Origin: Lujinxingia vulgaris
Lineage (GTDB): Bacteria > Myxococcota_A > Bradymonadia > Bradymonadales > Bradymonadaceae
DNA length: 64,000 bases
Direction: 5' to 3'
NCBI RefSeq assembly: GCF_007997005.1
Contig: NZ_VOSL01000055.1
Location: 43,618 to 107,617, forward strand
The notes beneath the pieces were generated by a model. That model saw only the letters and a program-made list of their open reading frames with translations. It searched no databases and was not told where the DNA came from. The translations under genes were made by a program, and so were the position numbers. Shown piece by piece: positions 25,942-35,093 of this stretch (positions are counted from its first letter, which is position 1; every line of letters starts with the position of its first letter).

Positions 25942-26160
25942 GCAAGACGGTGCGTCATCCTGACCCCGGGGCCTGTTGAGACCTGACCCACGGTCGGCCG
26001 AAGTCGTTGTTTTAAGCGTGCAAGACGGTCGTCGGGGGCTGACCCAGGGACGGCCCGAAACCTGACCCACGGTCGGCCGAAGTCGTGATTTTATGCGGGC
26101 AAGAGGGGCGACGCAGCTGACCGTGGGTCGGTCTCAGAGCCGACCCACGATCGCGGTGCC
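25942..26160. repeat. Tandem REP-like intergenic repeat, about 79-base period
   Basis: A 27-base sequence beginning ACCTGACCCACGGTCGGCCG occurs exactly at 25981-26007 and 26060-26086. Each copy is followed by a diverged TTTTA-GCxxGCAAGA-CGACG-GCTGACC segment; a third partial copy begins at 25942. The last unit ends in an inverted repeat (GACCGTGGGTCGG with CCGACCCACGATC). The core matches the repeats at 10046-10161. Confidence 0.75.
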
Positions 26161-26169
26161 AAAATGAAA

Positions 26170-27282
26170 TCAGCCGCGGTAGGTCTCGTTGAGCAGGGCG
26201 TCCATCGAGAGCTCCTGCGGGTCGCGGCGCCAGCGGTTTTCCAGGCGCAGCACCCCGCGGGGGCAGACCTCCGCGCAGATGCCGCAGCCCACGCAGCTTG
26301 CGCGCACAAAATCCTGGTTGCGCTGGGCGTAGGCCCGCACGTCGATGCCCATCTCGCAGTAGGTCGAGCACAACCCGCAGCTGATGCACATATTGTCTTT
26401 GACGCGGATGCGGTAGCGCCCAAACTTCTGCACAAGCCCCAGCAGCGCGGCCATCGGGCAAAAATAGCGGCACCAGACCCGCGTGCCCCCCACCGGGTAG
26501 AGCGCCACCCCGATGATGCCCGAGAGCAGCGTCATGACCACAAAGCCGTAGAGCGAGCGCAGGCTGGCGGCGCGCTCGGCGAAGACCGGATAGTTCTGGC
26601 CAACGCCCCACGACGCGATCACCAGCGCTGTGGTCACCAGCGCTAAGAAGAGCGTGATGTGGATCGACCACTTCTCAAAGGCCCACGCCTTGCTCGATTT
26701 ATTCGAGAGGTGCCGAAAGGGCTCGCCGGCGGTGTTCGCCAGCCCCCCGCAGCCGCAGACCCAGGAGCAGTACCAGCGCTTGCCAAAGAAGATCCCCAGC
26801 AGCGGCACCATGATCAGCGAGCCCAGCAGGCTGAAGAGGATAAAGGGCAGCGGCATCGACAGGATCGTCGAGGGGTAGAAGTAGTCGATCTGCAGGGGCC
26901 AGAGGTAGCTGAAGTAGTACTCGGGCTGCTCGAAGATCGTGAGCACCCAGGGCACCGAGAACGCCAGGGTGGCCTGCACAAAGATCACCACCGAGGTGCG
27001 GATCACCTGGTAGCGGTTATGCCGGTATTTATAGATGACGTACGCCCCGCCGATGGCGATCGCCAGCGTGTAGAGCAGGCCGTAGAAGGTCCACTTGCTG
27101 GGGAGATGCAGCGCCTGGGCGATGGGCGTAAAGAGATCCGGGATGGCGACGCCGGCCAGGGTGCGGCCGCCGTAATAGAGGATGAAGTAGAAGGCAAAAA
27201 GCCCCAGCGTCAAAAGCCAGGCGGTGGGGCCGCGGTGGGTCAGGTCGTGTTTCAGCCAGCCCAGAGATCCTTTTTGTCTCAC
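26170..27282 (-). CDS. NapH-like membrane ferredoxin (polyferredoxin)
   Basis: 370 aa. The GTG start at 27282 overlaps the upstream stop as GTGA. About six hydrophobic helices carry two cytoplasmic Cys motifs typical of NapH/CcoG-like proteins (YCSWVCGCGG and WCRYFCPMAALL). The C-terminus has two 4Fe-4S clusters, CISCGLCSTYC and CVGCGICAEVCP. Such proteins pass electrons between a quinone pool and soluble partners. It is cotranscribed with the FAD oxidoreductase upstream, so the two probably form one redox unit. Confidence 0.9.
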   Translation of the reverse strand: MRQKGSLGWLKHDLTHRGPTAWLLTLGLFAFYFILYYGGRTLAGVAIPDLFTPIAQALHLPSKWTFYGLLYTLAIAIGGAYVIYKYRHNRYQVIRTSVVIFVQATLAFSVPWVLTIFEQPEYYFSYLWPLQIDYFYPSTILSMPLPFILFSLLGSLIMVPLLGIFFGKRWYCSWVCGCGGLANTAGEPFRHLSNKSSKAWAFEKWSIHITLFLALVTTALVIASWGVGQNYPVFAERAASLRSLYGFVVMTLLSGIIGVALYPVGGTRVWCRYFCPMAALLGLVQKFGRYRIRVKDNMCISCGLCSTYCEMGIDVRAYAQRNQDFVRASCVGCGICAEVCPRGVLRLENRWRRDPQELSMDALLNETYRG

Positions 27283-28559
27283 AGCGTGCGCTCCTCTTCC
27301 TTGAACGTCGTAAGGTCGACGCGGCCGAACTCCACGTCGAACTGGGCGCGGTGCAGGTGCTCGCGCACATAATCGAGCGGGCGTCGCTCGGCGATCCACT
27401 GCTGCAAGAGCGTGTGGTCCCAGCGCGAGCCCAGCATGCTAAAGCCCAGCACCCGATCCTCATTGAAGAGGATACGCTGGGTGATGGGGCGTTTGGGGTG
27501 GCTCCGAAAGAGCGAGCGGGTGCCCGAGGGCACGCCCACACACTCACCGACGGTGGTGTATTCGATGCCGAAGAACTTGGAGCTGTTGTAGAAGATCGGT
27601 GGCGAGTAGTGGACCTCGTCGCCGAGGATGGCGCTGGCGGCGCGCTGGCCCTGAAGTTTTGCGGAGTACCAGATGGTCTCCAGCAAGGGCGGCTCATCGG
27701 CACCGCCGATCTCGGCGCAGTCGCCTGCGGCAAAGACGTCGGGCAGAGAGGTGCGAAAGCTGCGGTCGACGCGGATGCCTCGCCCGAGCTCCGGGGAGGT
27801 CTTGACCTTGCGCAACCAGTCCACGTTGGGCACCACCCCGATCGCCACGCCGAGCATCTGCGCCGGCAGGTGGCGACCATCGCTTAAGCGCACCCCGCTC
27901 ACCCGCCCGGCCTCATCGCTCTCGATGACCTGGAGCTCCTGGTCGACGATCAGATCGATGCCGTGGCGGCGGATCTCCTCGCCAATCAGCTCCCCCTCGT
28001 CAGCGGCCAGCGCCGCCGGCCAGAAGTAGGGCTCGCGCACCACAAAGCTGACCTTGAGCCCGTGATGCACGAAGCTCTCAGCGAGCTCCACGCCGATGAG
28101 GCCACCGCCAAGCACGACGGCCTCCTCGGTCGACCAGGTCAGCCGCTCGCAGTGATCGAGATCCTGCATCGAGACGAAGTTCACCAGCCCGTCTTTGACC
28201 TCATCAAGCCCCTCAAAGGGCACCATCCGCGGGCGCGCGCCCACCGCAAGCAAAAGTCGGTCGTAGCTGAGCGTGGCGCCGGAGCGCAGCGTGATGGTGT
28301 GGGCGTCGGCGTTGATGTCGACGACCCGATTCTGGATGCGCTCGATCTGCTGGCGGCGGTACATCTCGCGCTCGTAGGGCTCGAGATCCCGACGCTGCAT
28401 CGTGTCCATGTAGGCGTACATCAGCGCGGTGCGCGAGAAGAAGTAGGGGTGCTCCTCGCTGATCAGCGTAATGCGTGCATTCTGCGGGGAGAGGCGCCGA
28501 CGGATGGCCAGCGCGGCCTCAGTACCAGCAACGCCGTTGCCGACGATGACAACATGCAT
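27279..28559 (-). CDS. FAD-dependent pyridine-nucleotide-disulfide-type oxidoreductase
   Basis: 426 aa from ATG 28559. It has MHVVIVGNGVAGTEAALAIR (FAD site), LLLAVGARPR, a second Rossmann VVLGGGLIGVELAESF and the FAD motif VFAAGDCAEI. No CxxxxC disulfide is visible, so it resembles nitrite-reductase/rubredoxin-reductase-like NAD(P)H oxidoreductases. It is the first gene of a two-gene operon with the NapH-like protein and overlaps it by four bases. It probably oxidises NAD(P)H or the reverse at the membrane. Confidence 0.88.
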   Translation of the reverse strand: MHVVIVGNGVAGTEAALAIRRRLSPQNARITLISEEHPYFFSRTALMYAYMDTMQRRDLEPYEREMYRRQQIERIQNRVVDINADAHTITLRSGATLSYDRLLLAVGARPRMVPFEGLDEVKDGLVNFVSMQDLDHCERLTWSTEEAVVLGGGLIGVELAESFVHHGLKVSFVVREPYFWPAALAADEGELIGEEIRRHGIDLIVDQELQVIESDEAGRVSGVRLSDGRHLPAQMLGVAIGVVPNVDWLRKVKTSPELGRGIRVDRSFRTSLPDVFAAGDCAEIGGADEPPLLETIWYSAKLQGQRAASAILGDEVHYSPPIFYNSSKFFGIEYTTVGECVGVPSGTRSLFRSHPKRPITQRILFNEDRVLGFSMLGSRWDHTLLQQWIAERRPLDYVREHLHRAQFDVEFGRVDLTTFKEEERTL

Positions 28560-28923
28560 GGGACTCTCAGGTGCTATTATTAGGGGGGGCGAAGCGCTTA
28601 AAAGCGTGATGGAAGGTGGCGGGTTGCATCCCGCCAGACACACCGTAACACTTGTGGTCGTCTCCCCCTATTCCCGTGGCCAGGCGATCTTATCTCGGCC
28701 ACGCTGGTGATACATAAGGGCGATCCGCTCCGTAGGTCTGCGCCAATCGGGTGCCACGGTGAGCAGAAGCGGAGCCCGCGGATGCGACATAAGCGCCGAA
28801 CTCGGACAGCCTCGTGCTCTCGGCCAGAGACACAAAAGCGATAGCTAACGCGGGCACCAGGGGCGTGCTACCAGGAGATTTCTCGCGTCTGGCCCGATCG
28901 GGTGGTATCCGGGAGATCTGAAG
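28560..28923. other. Divergent intergenic region upstream of the FAD oxidoreductase
   Basis: It contains one hairpin (GGCGGG-TTGCAT-CCCGCC, 28618-28635) that would lie in the minus-strand leader. No gene, riboswitch or good minus-strand promoter was recognised. Confidence 0.45.
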
Positions 28924-28951
28924 TTGAAATTTCGTCTCGTTTTGTTACAAT
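28924..28951 (+). promoter_or_regulatory. Candidate strong promoter of the OmpA-type gene
   Basis: TTGAAA at 28924-28929, a 16-base spacer and TACAAT at 28946-28951. The start would be near 28958, giving a leader of about 70 bases. Confidence 0.6.
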
Positions 28952-29026
28952 TCTTTGCAAGTCTCGACCAGCCTGGTGTACGTGATCGAGGGGTTGCAAT
29001 GGCTGTACTGCTCAATGGAGAGGATC

Positions 29027-30769
29027 ATGGTGCGTAGTCGTAATGAAGTTCGTGGACTTTGGGGGGCGGCGCTTGCGCTCTTGCTTTTGATGCCGCAGGC
29101 TGCCTCGGCGCAGGGCTTTGAGTTGCAGCAGTTCAACCCGATGCCCAACCCCTCGGGCAACCTGTTTAGCACCTCGTCGGCGGATGTCGGCGAGCACCTG
29201 GACTGGTCGGCGGTGGCCATCTTTAATTACAGCAACGATCCGCTGGTGCTGCGCAACAGCGACGGCGATCGAATTGACAGTGTGGTCTCCGACCACGCCA
29301 CGACCCATCTTCTGGTGTCGCTGGCGCTGCTGGATCGATTTGAGCTGGGTCTGGATCTTCCCTTTGTGGTCTGGCAGCGAGGCAGCGGTGTGCCCGGCGG
29401 GGAGCAGGCTCCGGGCGAGGGTGGTTTCGGAGTGGGGGATATCCGGGTGGTGCCCAAGGTGCAGATCTTCTCGACTCGGGAGAGCGCTGAAGATAACGGC
29501 GTGGCGTTGGCCGCGCTGGCCGACGTGTACATCCCCACCGGAAATGAAGAGCGCCTGCAGGGCGGCGACTTCCGCGTGGGGCCGCGTCTGGCGTTTGACG
29601 CCATCGTGGGTGGACCGCGCATCGCGGCCAACGTGGGCTACCTCTACCGCCCCGGGACGTCGTACGAGAACCTGACCATCGACGACACCCTGGGCTGGAA
29701 CCTGGGTGTGGAGGTGCCGATCGTCGAGGGGCTGCGCGCCACCGCCGAGGCCTACGGCAAGATCACGCCTCTGGCCGACGCCATCGTCACTGAGGACTCG
29801 CCCACCGAGATCGTGGGCGGGGCGAAGTACCAGATTGGCAACTTCTTGATGCTCGCCGGCGGTGGCGTGGGGCTTGTCAGCGGCTACGGCACGCCGGACT
29901 GGCGCGCGTTTGCCGGCCTGGGATGGGCCCCGGCGCTGAGCAGCCCGGCCCCCGAACCCGAGCCGACGCCGGAACCCGAGCCGACGCCGGAGCCCGAACC
30001 CGAGCCCGAGCCTGAATGTCGCGCAGCGAGCGTGGAGGCAGATTGCGCCGATGTTCCCGCGCCCAGCTGCGAAGACGGTCAGATCACCACCTACGTGGCG
30101 GCCTGCGAAGACGGAGCCTGCGCGTACCGAAGCTCTACGAGCACCTGCGGGGAGGGCACCGTCTGCGGCACCGATGGCGCCGGTCAGGCAGCCTGCGTGG
30201 CGAAGGCGGAGTGTGAGGCCGACGGCGACTGCGCCAACATCCCGGCCCCCACCTGCGAAGACAATATGCTGACCACTTACGCCGGGGTCTGCGTCGAGGG
30301 CAGCTGCGACTATGTCGCCAGCGAGACGGCCTGCGAAGAAGGCTTTGAGTGCGGCCTCAGCCGTGGCGTGCCGGCCTGCGTCCAGGAGACCGAGCTTGTG
30401 ACCATTGATGAGGAGACCAAACGCATTGAGATCAGCGAGATCGTCTACTTTGCGACGGGCTCCGATCAGATCGAGGAGCGCTCCTTTGAGCTGCTCAACC
30501 AGGTCGCTCAGGTCCTGGAGAACAACCCCCAGGTGGAGATGGTGCGCATTGAAGGCCACACCGACAACGTCGGTCGCGCCAGCAGCAACCTGCGCCTCTC
30601 GCAAGATCGCGCGACCTCGGTACGTGAGTACCTGATCGGCCGCGGCATTGACGCCGAGCGACTGCGCGCCGAGGGCATCGGTCAGGAGCGTCCGATCGCC
30701 GACAACAGCACCGACACCGGCCGCGCGCGCAACCGCCGCGTGGAGTTCCATATCGAAGAGCGCGACTGA
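29027..30769 (+). CDS. OmpA-family outer-membrane protein with a Cys-rich tandem insert
   Basis: 580 aa from ATG 29027, whose GGAG is six bases upstream. The signal ends near QAASAQG. Residues about 30-305 read as a transporter-like beta-barrel (alternating strands with aromatic ends). [10 protein letters not shown] linker leads to two tandem Cys-rich modules (about 330-450) sharing the pattern C-PAP-CED-TTY-C-C-Y-C-CG. The C-terminal OmpA domain contains IVYFATGSDQIEE, IEGHTDNVGRASSN and RARNRRVEFHI, with the peptidoglycan-binding Asp and Arg. It therefore tethers the outer membrane to the cell wall. The downstream EGF gene is 90 bases away. Confidence 0.9.
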   Translation: MVRSRNEVRGLWGAALALLLLMPQAASAQGFELQQFNPMPNPSGNLFSTSSADVGEHLDWSAVAIFNYSNDPLVLRNSDGDRIDSVVSDHATTHLLVSLALLDRFELGLDLPFVVWQRGSGVPGGEQAPGEGGFGVGDIRVVPKVQIFSTRESAEDNGVALAALADVYIPTGNEERLQGGDFRVGPRLAFDAIVGGPRIAANVGYLYRPGTSYENLTIDDTLGWNLGVEVPIVEGLRATAEAYGKITPLADAIVTEDSPTEIVGGAKYQIGNFLMLAGGGVGLVSGYGTPDWRAFAGLGWAPALSSPAPEPEPTPEPEPTPEPEPEPEPECRAASVEADCADVPAPSCEDGQITTYVAACEDGACAYRSSTSTCGEGTVCGTDGAGQAACVAKAECEADGDCANIPAPTCEDNMLTTYAGVCVEGSCDYVASETACEEGFECGLSRGVPACVQETELVTIDEETKRIEISEIVYFATGSDQIEERSFELLNQVAQVLENNPQVEMVRIEGHTDNVGRASSNLRLSQDRATSVREYLIGRGIDAERLRAEGIGQERPIADNSTDTGRARNRRVEFHIEERD

Positions 30770-30784
30770 GTCTCGCTCTAAGTC

Positions 30785-30812
30785 GGCAGCCGCCACATCC
30801 GTGGCGGCTGCC
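30785..30812 (+). other. Perfect hairpin between the OmpA-type and EGF/Ig genes
   Basis: A 12-base stem (30785-30796 with 30801-30812) and a four-base loop with no following T-tract. It may stabilise or attenuate a shared transcript, not terminate it. Confidence 0.6.
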
Positions 30813-30859
30813 GGCTACGGACAGTTGACCCATCCCAGGACATCTCGCAGGGGCCATTT

Positions 30860-33800
30860 ATGATGTTTCGAAAACTCGCCGCAGGCCTCGGCGCCGCGGC
30901 GCTGACAAGTACGCTATTCGCCGCGCCGGCCCTTGCCAGCGCCCCCATGTTAGAGTGCCCCGGTGGTGGGTACGGAACCAGTCTGCTGTCCTCTGTGACG
31001 GGCAACCTGGATGATGGGTCGATTGAAATCTCCATCTCCGAGGTCTTTCCCTCAGGCATGAATGTACTCGGGGTGCTTTTCACCGAAGCCTGGGTCAACA
31101 TCAACGGTAACGTTACCTTTGAGAATGCCCTGTCGACCTACACCCCGGAAGCGATCCCCGGGCTGACGCAGGCCACCATCGCGCCCTATTTCGCCGACGT
31201 CGACATGAGCTCGGGGCAGGGGGATATCTACTTCTGCAGTGATCCCGCCAACCAGCGGGTGCTGATCACCTGGGAGAACGTCGGATATTACGACCGCAGA
31301 ACGGACAAATTAAACAGCTTCCAGATCGTGCTGCGCAACACCGCGGGCCAGTGCGAGGGAGCGGATACCTACGACGTGCAGTTTCGCTACAACCGCCTGG
31401 AGTGGACCACCGGTGACGCCAGCGACGGAAGTGGCGGGCTGGGCGGCACCCCGGCGGTCGGTGGCATTGATGCCGGCGACACCGACAACGCGGTGGCGGT
31501 GCCCGGAAGTGGCACCGCGGCGATGCTCGATCTGGTGAACCTGAGCAACACCGGGACCCCTGGCCTCTTTGAGTTTCAGGTGGCCGAGGGCCAACTTCCC
31601 ACCTGCGGCGACGGTTTTGTCGATGTGTGTGAGGAGTGCGACGGCGGTCCGGGTTGCACGCCGCTTTGCACCTTCAGCGTCTGCGGCGACGGCTACCTGG
31701 ATGCGGCCACCGAGCAATGCGATGGCGATCAGTTTGTGGGAGGCACCCCGAGCTGCCCGGCGGGCTACACCGGCACGCCGCTGTGCAACAACGATCCGAA
31801 CAACGCCCAGGGCGATGGCACCTGCACGGTGAGCGCGGTCCCGGGCGGTTGCGTCGACATCGACGAATGTGCGCAGACTTCGGGCCTCTGCGGTGCGGGG
31901 CAATGCAATAACATCGGCGGTTCTTATGAGTGCGCCTGTGACTCGGGTTATGAGTTTGACGGCACGACCTGCGTCGATATCGACGAGTGCACCGAGAATC
32001 CGGCGATCTGCGGCCAGGGCCAGTGCAGCGACTCCGAAGGCTCCTACAGCTGCGCCTGCGATGCGGGCTTTGAGTTCGACGGCACGACCTGCGTCAACGT
32101 CGATGAATGCGCCGAAGACGCCGCGATCTGCGGTCCCGGGCAGTGTCTCGACAACGTGGGCGCCTACGACTGCGTCTGCGATGCGGGCTTTGAGTTTGAC
32201 GGCACGACCTGCGTCAACATCAACGAATGCGTCGAGACGCCGGACATCTGTGGTGAAGGTCAGTGCAGCGATACCAGTGGAAGTTATGACTGCGCCTGCG
32301 ACGCCGGCTACACCTTCGACGGCACCACCTGCGTTGATGTGAACGAATGCGTCGAGACGCCTGGCATCTGTGGCGAGGGCGGAACCTGCTCGAACTCCAC
32401 CGGCAGCTACGCCTGCTCCTGCGCGGCGGGCTATGAGCTTGTCGACGGCGCCTGCGCCGATATCAATGAGTGCGCCGAAGACGCCTCGATCTGCGGGCCG
32501 GGCACTTGCTCCAACACCGGCGGCAGCTATGCCTGCGCCTGTGAGGCGGGCTATGCGTTCGACGGAACCAGCTGCGTCGATATCGACGAATGCGTCGAGA
32601 CGCCTGGCGTCTGTGGTCCGGGTCAGTGCAACGACGCAGACGGCTCGTACAGCTGCAGCTGCGAGGAAGGCTACGCGTTTGACGGAACCAGCTGTGTCAA
32701 TGTGGACGAATGCACCGAGACGCCCGGCATCTGCGGGCCGGGTCAGTGCAGCGACGCCGATGGCTCGTACAGCTGCAGCTGCGAGGAAGGTTACGCGTTC
32801 GACGGAACAAGCTGCGTCAATGTGGACGAATGCACCGAGACGCCCGGCATCTGTGGTCCGGGGCAGTGCAGCGACGCCGATGGCTCGTACAGCTGCAGCT
32901 GCGAGGAAGGCTACGCGTTCGACGGAACCAGCTGCGTCAATGTGGACGAGTGCACCGAGACGCCTGGCGTTTGTGGGCCGGGCCAGTGCAGCGACGCCGA
33001 TGGCTCGTACAGCTGCAGCTGCGAGGAAGGCTACGCGTTTGACGGAACCAGCTGCGTCAATGTGGACGAATGCACCGAGACGCCCGGTATCTGCGGGCCG
33101 GGTCAGTGCAGCGACGCCGACGGCTCGTACAGCTGTGCCTGCGAGGAAGGCTATGAGTTCGATGGCGAGAGCTGCGTCAACGTCGACGAATGCGCGCTCG
33201 ACACCGACACCTGCCACGCTCAGGCCAGCTGCGCCGACACCGATGGCAGCTTCAGCTGCACCTGCCTGCCGGGCTTTGTGGGCGACGGTGAGCTTTGCAC
33301 CGCGCAGCTCACGATCATCGAGCCGCTGGATGAGAGTGTCACGTCTGAGAACGCCCCCACGCTCAGCGGCGTGGGTGAGCCGGGCGCTGAGGTTGCCATC
33401 TCGATCGACGGCGACGAGGTCGCCACGGTGACCGTCGACAGCAACGGCGACTGGAGCGTTACGCTGGACGAGCCGCTTGAAGATGGGCAGTACGAAATCG
33501 TGGCCGACGACGGTCGCAGCGATGACACCATCATTGTGGTGATCGACACCGTCGCTCCGGTGCTCACCGTCGACTCCCCGGAGCAGGATGTGCGCTACAC
33601 CGAGTCGCCCGAGCGCGTTGAGGGGCAGGCCGAGCCGGGCGATATCATTGAGATCATTATCAACGATGAGATCGTGGGCACGACGGTCGCCGACGAGAGC
33701 GGCGCGTACAGCTTCGAGTTCGATGCGCCTCTGGATGAAGGTGTTTACGAGCTGCGTGTGACCGCCACCGACGAGGCCGGCAACATGAGTGAAGAGGTTG

Positions 33801-34759
33801 TCGACTTCTCGGTCGACAGCACCGACGGCGTGCAGATCGACGCGCCGGCCGAAGGCGACCTGGTGCGCACCTCCACCCCCACGCTCAGCGGCAGCGCCGA
33901 GCCGGGCGCGACTGTCACCATCCTGGTCGATGGCGAAGAGGTCGGTGAGACCGTCGCCGACGATCTGGGGCAGTGGAGCTATCAGCTTGAGGAGGCGCTT
34001 GAAGATGGCGAGTTTAGCCTCGGCGCATCGGTCGAATCGCCCTCGGGTGTGCGTGAGGACCGGGTCGAGGTGACCATCGACACCTCCACCACCGCCGTGA
34101 TCATTGACGCGCCGGTTGACGGGGCGTTGACCAACGAGGCCAGCCCCGAGATCTCGGGTAGCGCGGCGCCCGGCGCTACGATCGCCATCATCATCGATGG
34201 TGATGAGGTGGCCGAAGTGGAGGCCGACGCCAACGGTCAGTGGAGCTACACCCCGGACGATGCGCTGGATGAAGGGCAACATGTCATCGAAGTCGTCGCC
34301 GAGGATGCGGGCATCCGCACCGAAGCGGAGGTCGCCATTGAGGTTGACCTCAGCGCCCCCGAGCTCACCGTCGACTCGCCGACCGAGGGTCAGGTCCTCT
34401 ATGAGGATGAGCGCACGATCAGCGGCAGCGCCGAGCCGGGCGCGGTCATTGAGGTCGAACTCGACGGCGAGGTCATCGACACGGTGGTCGTCGGCGAGGA
34501 TGGCCAGTGGTCGGTGAGCCTGCCGGAGGATGTTGAGCCCGGCGAGCACACCATCGAGGTCAGCGCACGCGATGAGGCCGGCAACGTCACCACCGAGGAG
34601 CGCGGCATCAACGTCGCCGAGGCGCTGCAGATGTACGGCGGTGGCGGGCTTGCCCTGGGCAGCTCCTGCGCGACGGTCCCCGGCCAGGGCCAGAGCGGTG
34701 TGCCGCTGTGGTTGCTGGCTGCGGCCGGCGTGATGGTCTGGCGGCGTCGCCGTCGCTGA
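30860..34759 (+). CDS. Giant secreted EGF/Ig-like surface protein with a NIDO-like N-terminus and a C-terminal sorting tail
   Basis: 1299 aa. A signal peptide ends near APALASAPM. Residues about 60-235 resemble a nidogen-like (NIDO) domain (NINGNVTFENAL, IAPYFADVDM). A short Cys-rich segment (about 240-330) follows. Twelve calcium-binding EGF-like repeats of 40-41 residues then run to about 815, each starting D/N-x-D/N-E-C. Five Ig-like repeats (about 815-1250) follow, each with an SGSAEPGA-type strand and DGQWS-type turn. The tail has SSCATVPG, a hydrophobic segment WLLAAAGVMVW and RRRRR, a MYXO-CTERM-like tripartite signal. I infer a surface adhesin attached through the Cys. The repeats make the domain count prone to change between strains. 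Confidence 0.88.
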   Translation: MMFRKLAAGLGAAALTSTLFAAPALASAPMLECPGGGYGTSLLSSVTGNLDDGSIEISISEVFPSGMNVLGVLFTEAWVNINGNVTFENALSTYTPEAIPGLTQATIAPYFADVDMSSGQGDIYFCSDPANQRVLITWENVGYYDRRTDKLNSFQIVLRNTAGQCEGADTYDVQFRYNRLEWTTGDASDGSGGLGGTPAVGGIDAGDTDNAVAVPGSGTAAMLDLVNLSNTGTPGLFEFQVAEGQLPTCGDGFVDVCEECDGGPGCTPLCTFSVCGDGYLDAATEQCDGDQFVGGTPSCPAGYTGTPLCNNDPNNAQGDGTCTVSAVPGGCVDIDECAQTSGLCGAGQCNNIGGSYECACDSGYEFDGTTCVDIDECTENPAICGQGQCSDSEGSYSCACDAGFEFDGTTCVNVDECAEDAAICGPGQCLDNVGAYDCVCDAGFEFDGTTCVNINECVETPDICGEGQCSDTSGSYDCACDAGYTFDGTTCVDVNECVETPGICGEGGTCSNSTGSYACSCAAGYELVDGACADINECAEDASICGPGTCSNTGGSYACACEAGYAFDGTSCVDIDECVETPGVCGPGQCNDADGSYSCSCEEGYAFDGTSCVNVDECTETPGICGPGQCSDADGSYSCSCEEGYAFDGTSCVNVDECTETPGICGPGQCSDADGSYSCSCEEGYAFDGTSCVNVDECTETPGVCGPGQCSDADGSYSCSCEEGYAFDGTSCVNVDECTETPGICGPGQCSDADGSYSCACEEGYEFDGESCVNVDECALDTDTCHAQASCADTDGSFSCTCLPGFVGDGELCTAQLTIIEPLDESVTSENAPTLSGVGEPGAEVAISIDGDEVATVTVDSNGDWSVTLDEPLEDGQYEIVADDGRSDDTIIVVIDTVAPVLTVDSPEQDVRYTESPERVEGQAEPGDIIEIIINDEIVGTTVADESGAYSFEFDAPLDEGVYELRVTATDEAGNMSEEVVDFSVDSTDGVQIDAPAEGDLVRTSTPTLSGSAEPGATVTILVDGEEVGETVADDLGQWSYQLEEALEDGEFSLGASVESPSGVREDRVEVTIDTSTTAVIIDAPVDGALTNEASPEISGSAAPGATIAIIIDGDEVAEVEADANGQWSYTPDDALDEGQHVIEVVAEDAGIRTEAEVAIEVDLSAPELTVDSPTEGQVLYEDERTISGSAEPGAVIEVELDGEVIDTVVVGEDGQWSVSLPEDVEPGEHTIEVSARDEAGNVTTEERGINVAEALQMYGGGGLALGSSCATVPGQGQSGVPLWLLAAAGVMVWRRRRR
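32581..33180 (+). repeat. Five near-identical 120-base repeats encoding EGF modules 7-11
   Basis: Units begin at 32581, 32701, 32821, 32941 and 33061. Central copies differ at only a few positions, mostly third codon positions, which points to recent duplication or gene conversion. The earlier modules (31861-32580) have the same period but are more diverged. Confidence 0.9.
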
Positions 34760-34770
34760 AGCATGCGTCA

Positions 34771-34853
34771 CTCGACGGGGTTGCGCCCCGTCGAGGCAAG
34801 GGCCCGAAGGGAGTCATCGTCGACCGCGAGGATGTCTCTCTTCGGGCCCTTTT
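34771..34853 (+). terminator. Double hairpin terminator after the EGF/Ig gene
   Basis: A perfect ten-base hairpin lies at 34771-34795. A second 12-base stem (34798-34809 with 34840-34851) closes a 30-base loop and ends in TTTT. Confidence 0.75.
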
Positions 34854-34901
34854 GCATCAAGGGCCCTGATGAAGCCGCGATCGCCTTATGGTGCGTTGGA
34901 A

Positions 34902-34931
34902 TTGACAGTCCAGAGAGCGCGAGCATAGTAT
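34902..34931 (+). promoter_or_regulatory. Candidate promoter of the acidic lipoprotein gene
   Basis: TTGACA at 34902-34907, an 18-base spacer and TAGTAT at 34926-34931, about 155 bases before the start codon. Confidence 0.55.
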
Positions 34932-35093
34932 GCGCCGCATTGGCCGCGTATTGTTCGATGTAGGGGCGAGCCTTGACGTATGTATGGCTTGCCCGGCGCG
35001 ACCAAGGTTGCGGCAAGCTCGGTTCCGGAGCGGGTCCTGATGGCAGGGCATGTACCGGGTTTCCTGATGTGAATTCGAATGAAGGAGAGATTC

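Noticed and set aside
26012..26671. A minus-strand frame running through the REP-like repeats into the NapH-like gene
   Set aside because: Its readable residues are the out-of-frame shadow of the 4Fe-4S protein.
31310..34771. A 1153-codon open frame antisense to the EGF/Ig gene
   Set aside because: Its sequence is a shadow of repetitive GC-rich codons; it has no recognisable domain or ribosome site, while the plus frame has a signal peptide, EGF and Ig modules.
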